Assembly (NCBI GenBank): GCA_964593515.1
Contig: CAZQJH010000103.1
Span: forward strand, 1-5,391
Reading direction: 5' to 3'
Length of the DNA stretch: 5,391 nt
From: JAXJYR01 sp964593515
GTDB lineage: Bacteria > Bacillota_I > Bacilli_A > Erysipelotrichales > Erysipelotrichaceae
Both the position numbers and the translations under genes were made by a program. How positions within the stretch are numbered: position 1 is the stretch's first letter; every line of letters begins with the position of its first letter. This document shows, in pieces, positions 4,807-5,391 of the stretch. Under the pieces are notes generated by a model. It saw nothing but the letters and a program-made list of their open reading frames with translations, did not search any database and was not told the origin of the DNA.

Positions 4807-5391
4807 ATGAAAATTGTAATATATGCTCGTTAATCAAGCTACAATCAACGTTAATTGTTGATTGAAGGTCAATTGCGAAAACGCCACATTTCGCATTGAA
4901 AATTGATTTAACAGTAATAAATGAATATATCGATAGAACAATTTCAGGTAAAAACGACAATCGTCCTAGTTTTCAAAAAACTTGATGCTATTATTATGTA
5001 CACGTTGGACCGATTGGTATTTAATCGATATGATAGTGCTGTATATAAAACTAAAAAATAAGGGTGTCTGTGATTTTTATGCTATGCAACTCATGAGTGA
5101 TACACCTGAAGATATAATCCTTAAATCTGTTCAAAAGGGTTATATTAGGTTTTATTAAGAAAACCTATCATGAGGTATTAAACGAGGGTTAAAAGAATAT
5201 ACACTACACGCTCGTAGGTAGATTACGATTTAGTTGTAAAATTGGAGAAAACAAAGAATATGTTGTTGATTCCGTACAAACTAAAGTTGTTAAAACGATT
5301 TTTGAAATGTATCATGAAGAGAATTCTCAAAAAAATAATCACGTTGCTAAATAACAGTTTTATAATATCCAAAAGTAATAAATTTAATAAC
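4807..5391 (+). pseudogene. Large serine recombinase (site-specific integrase type), decayed, runs off the window
   Basis: The fragments, in order, match the start of integrase-type serine recombinases. They are MKIVIYAR, a TAA codon (4831-4833) where such proteins have Tyr, then SSYNQR, a second TAA and LIEGQLR. After a frameshift comes DLTVINEYIDRTISGKNDN and RPSFQK, and in another frame LDAIIMYTLDRLVFNRYDSA. The next frame reads MQLMSDTPEDIILKSV, and later fragments read GENKEYVVDSVQTKVV, then KTIFEMYHEENSQK. After a last shift LLNNSFIISKSNKFNN continues in frame to the window edge. At least four frameshifts and several stops make it non-functional. The Ser after the first stop is the expected catalytic residue. 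Intact relatives excise and integrate ICEs and prophages. The type differs from the resolvase fragment at 2885-3174. Confidence 0.88.

Noticed and set aside
4651..4833. Plus-strand 60-codon ORF at the end of the XRE gene
   Set aside because: It is a shifted frame of the XRE gene that happens to run into the first eight codons of the recombinase pseudogene (MKIVIYAR).
4842..4864. 8-bp inverted repeat CAATCAAC/GTTGATTG
   Set aside because: It falls inside the recombinase remnant, where the sequence still matches coding for NQR and LIEG, so it is probably accidental.

Overview
The window is AT-rich with A/T-ending codons, strong AGGAGG ribosome binding sites and TTGNNN-17-TATNNT promoters. NagB is of the short Bacillota type, with GIGANGHIGFNEP where E. 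coli has Asp. All this points to a low-GC Bacillota, possibly Erysipelotrichia-like. That rank is a guess, because no rRNA gene is present.

Left part (1-2660), chromosomal backbone. Two almost identical tRNA-Ile(GAT)-tRNA-Ala(TGC) transcription units face outward from a 2.07-kb segment. One is on the minus strand (176-344) and the other on the plus strand (2449-2617). The duplicated block is 226 bp with a single mismatch. It runs from about the transcription start to the end of the terminator, while the two promoters differ in sequence but share the same geometry. The segment between the units carries a FlK-like hotdog thioesterase (minus), a divergent unrecognised 203-aa protein, and nagB (glucosamine-6-phosphate deaminase) with its own promoter and terminator. 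A 55-bp exact copy of the left tRNA promoter lies at the window edge and points outward, so another unit probably follows to the left.

Right part (2660-5391), a decayed mobile-element region. After a 60-aa ORF with a tight terminator come two serine-recombinase pseudogenes facing away from each other. The first (minus, 2885-3174) lies directly behind two small intact HTH genes. The second (plus, 4807 to the window end) lies directly behind an intact 106-aa XRE-type repressor. Both recombinases are broken by stops and frameshifts, and at least three regulators remain open. A 742-bp stretch without genes separates the two modules. Two dyad structures stand out: a nested 108-bp inverted repeat (3413-3520) between the two small HTH genes, and a 15-bp perfect stem at 3930-3971.

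I see no CRISPR array, complete insertion sequence, rRNA or recognisable defence operon. The most unusual features are the transcription-unit-exact inverted tRNA duplication and the back-to-back regulator/dead-recombinase layout.
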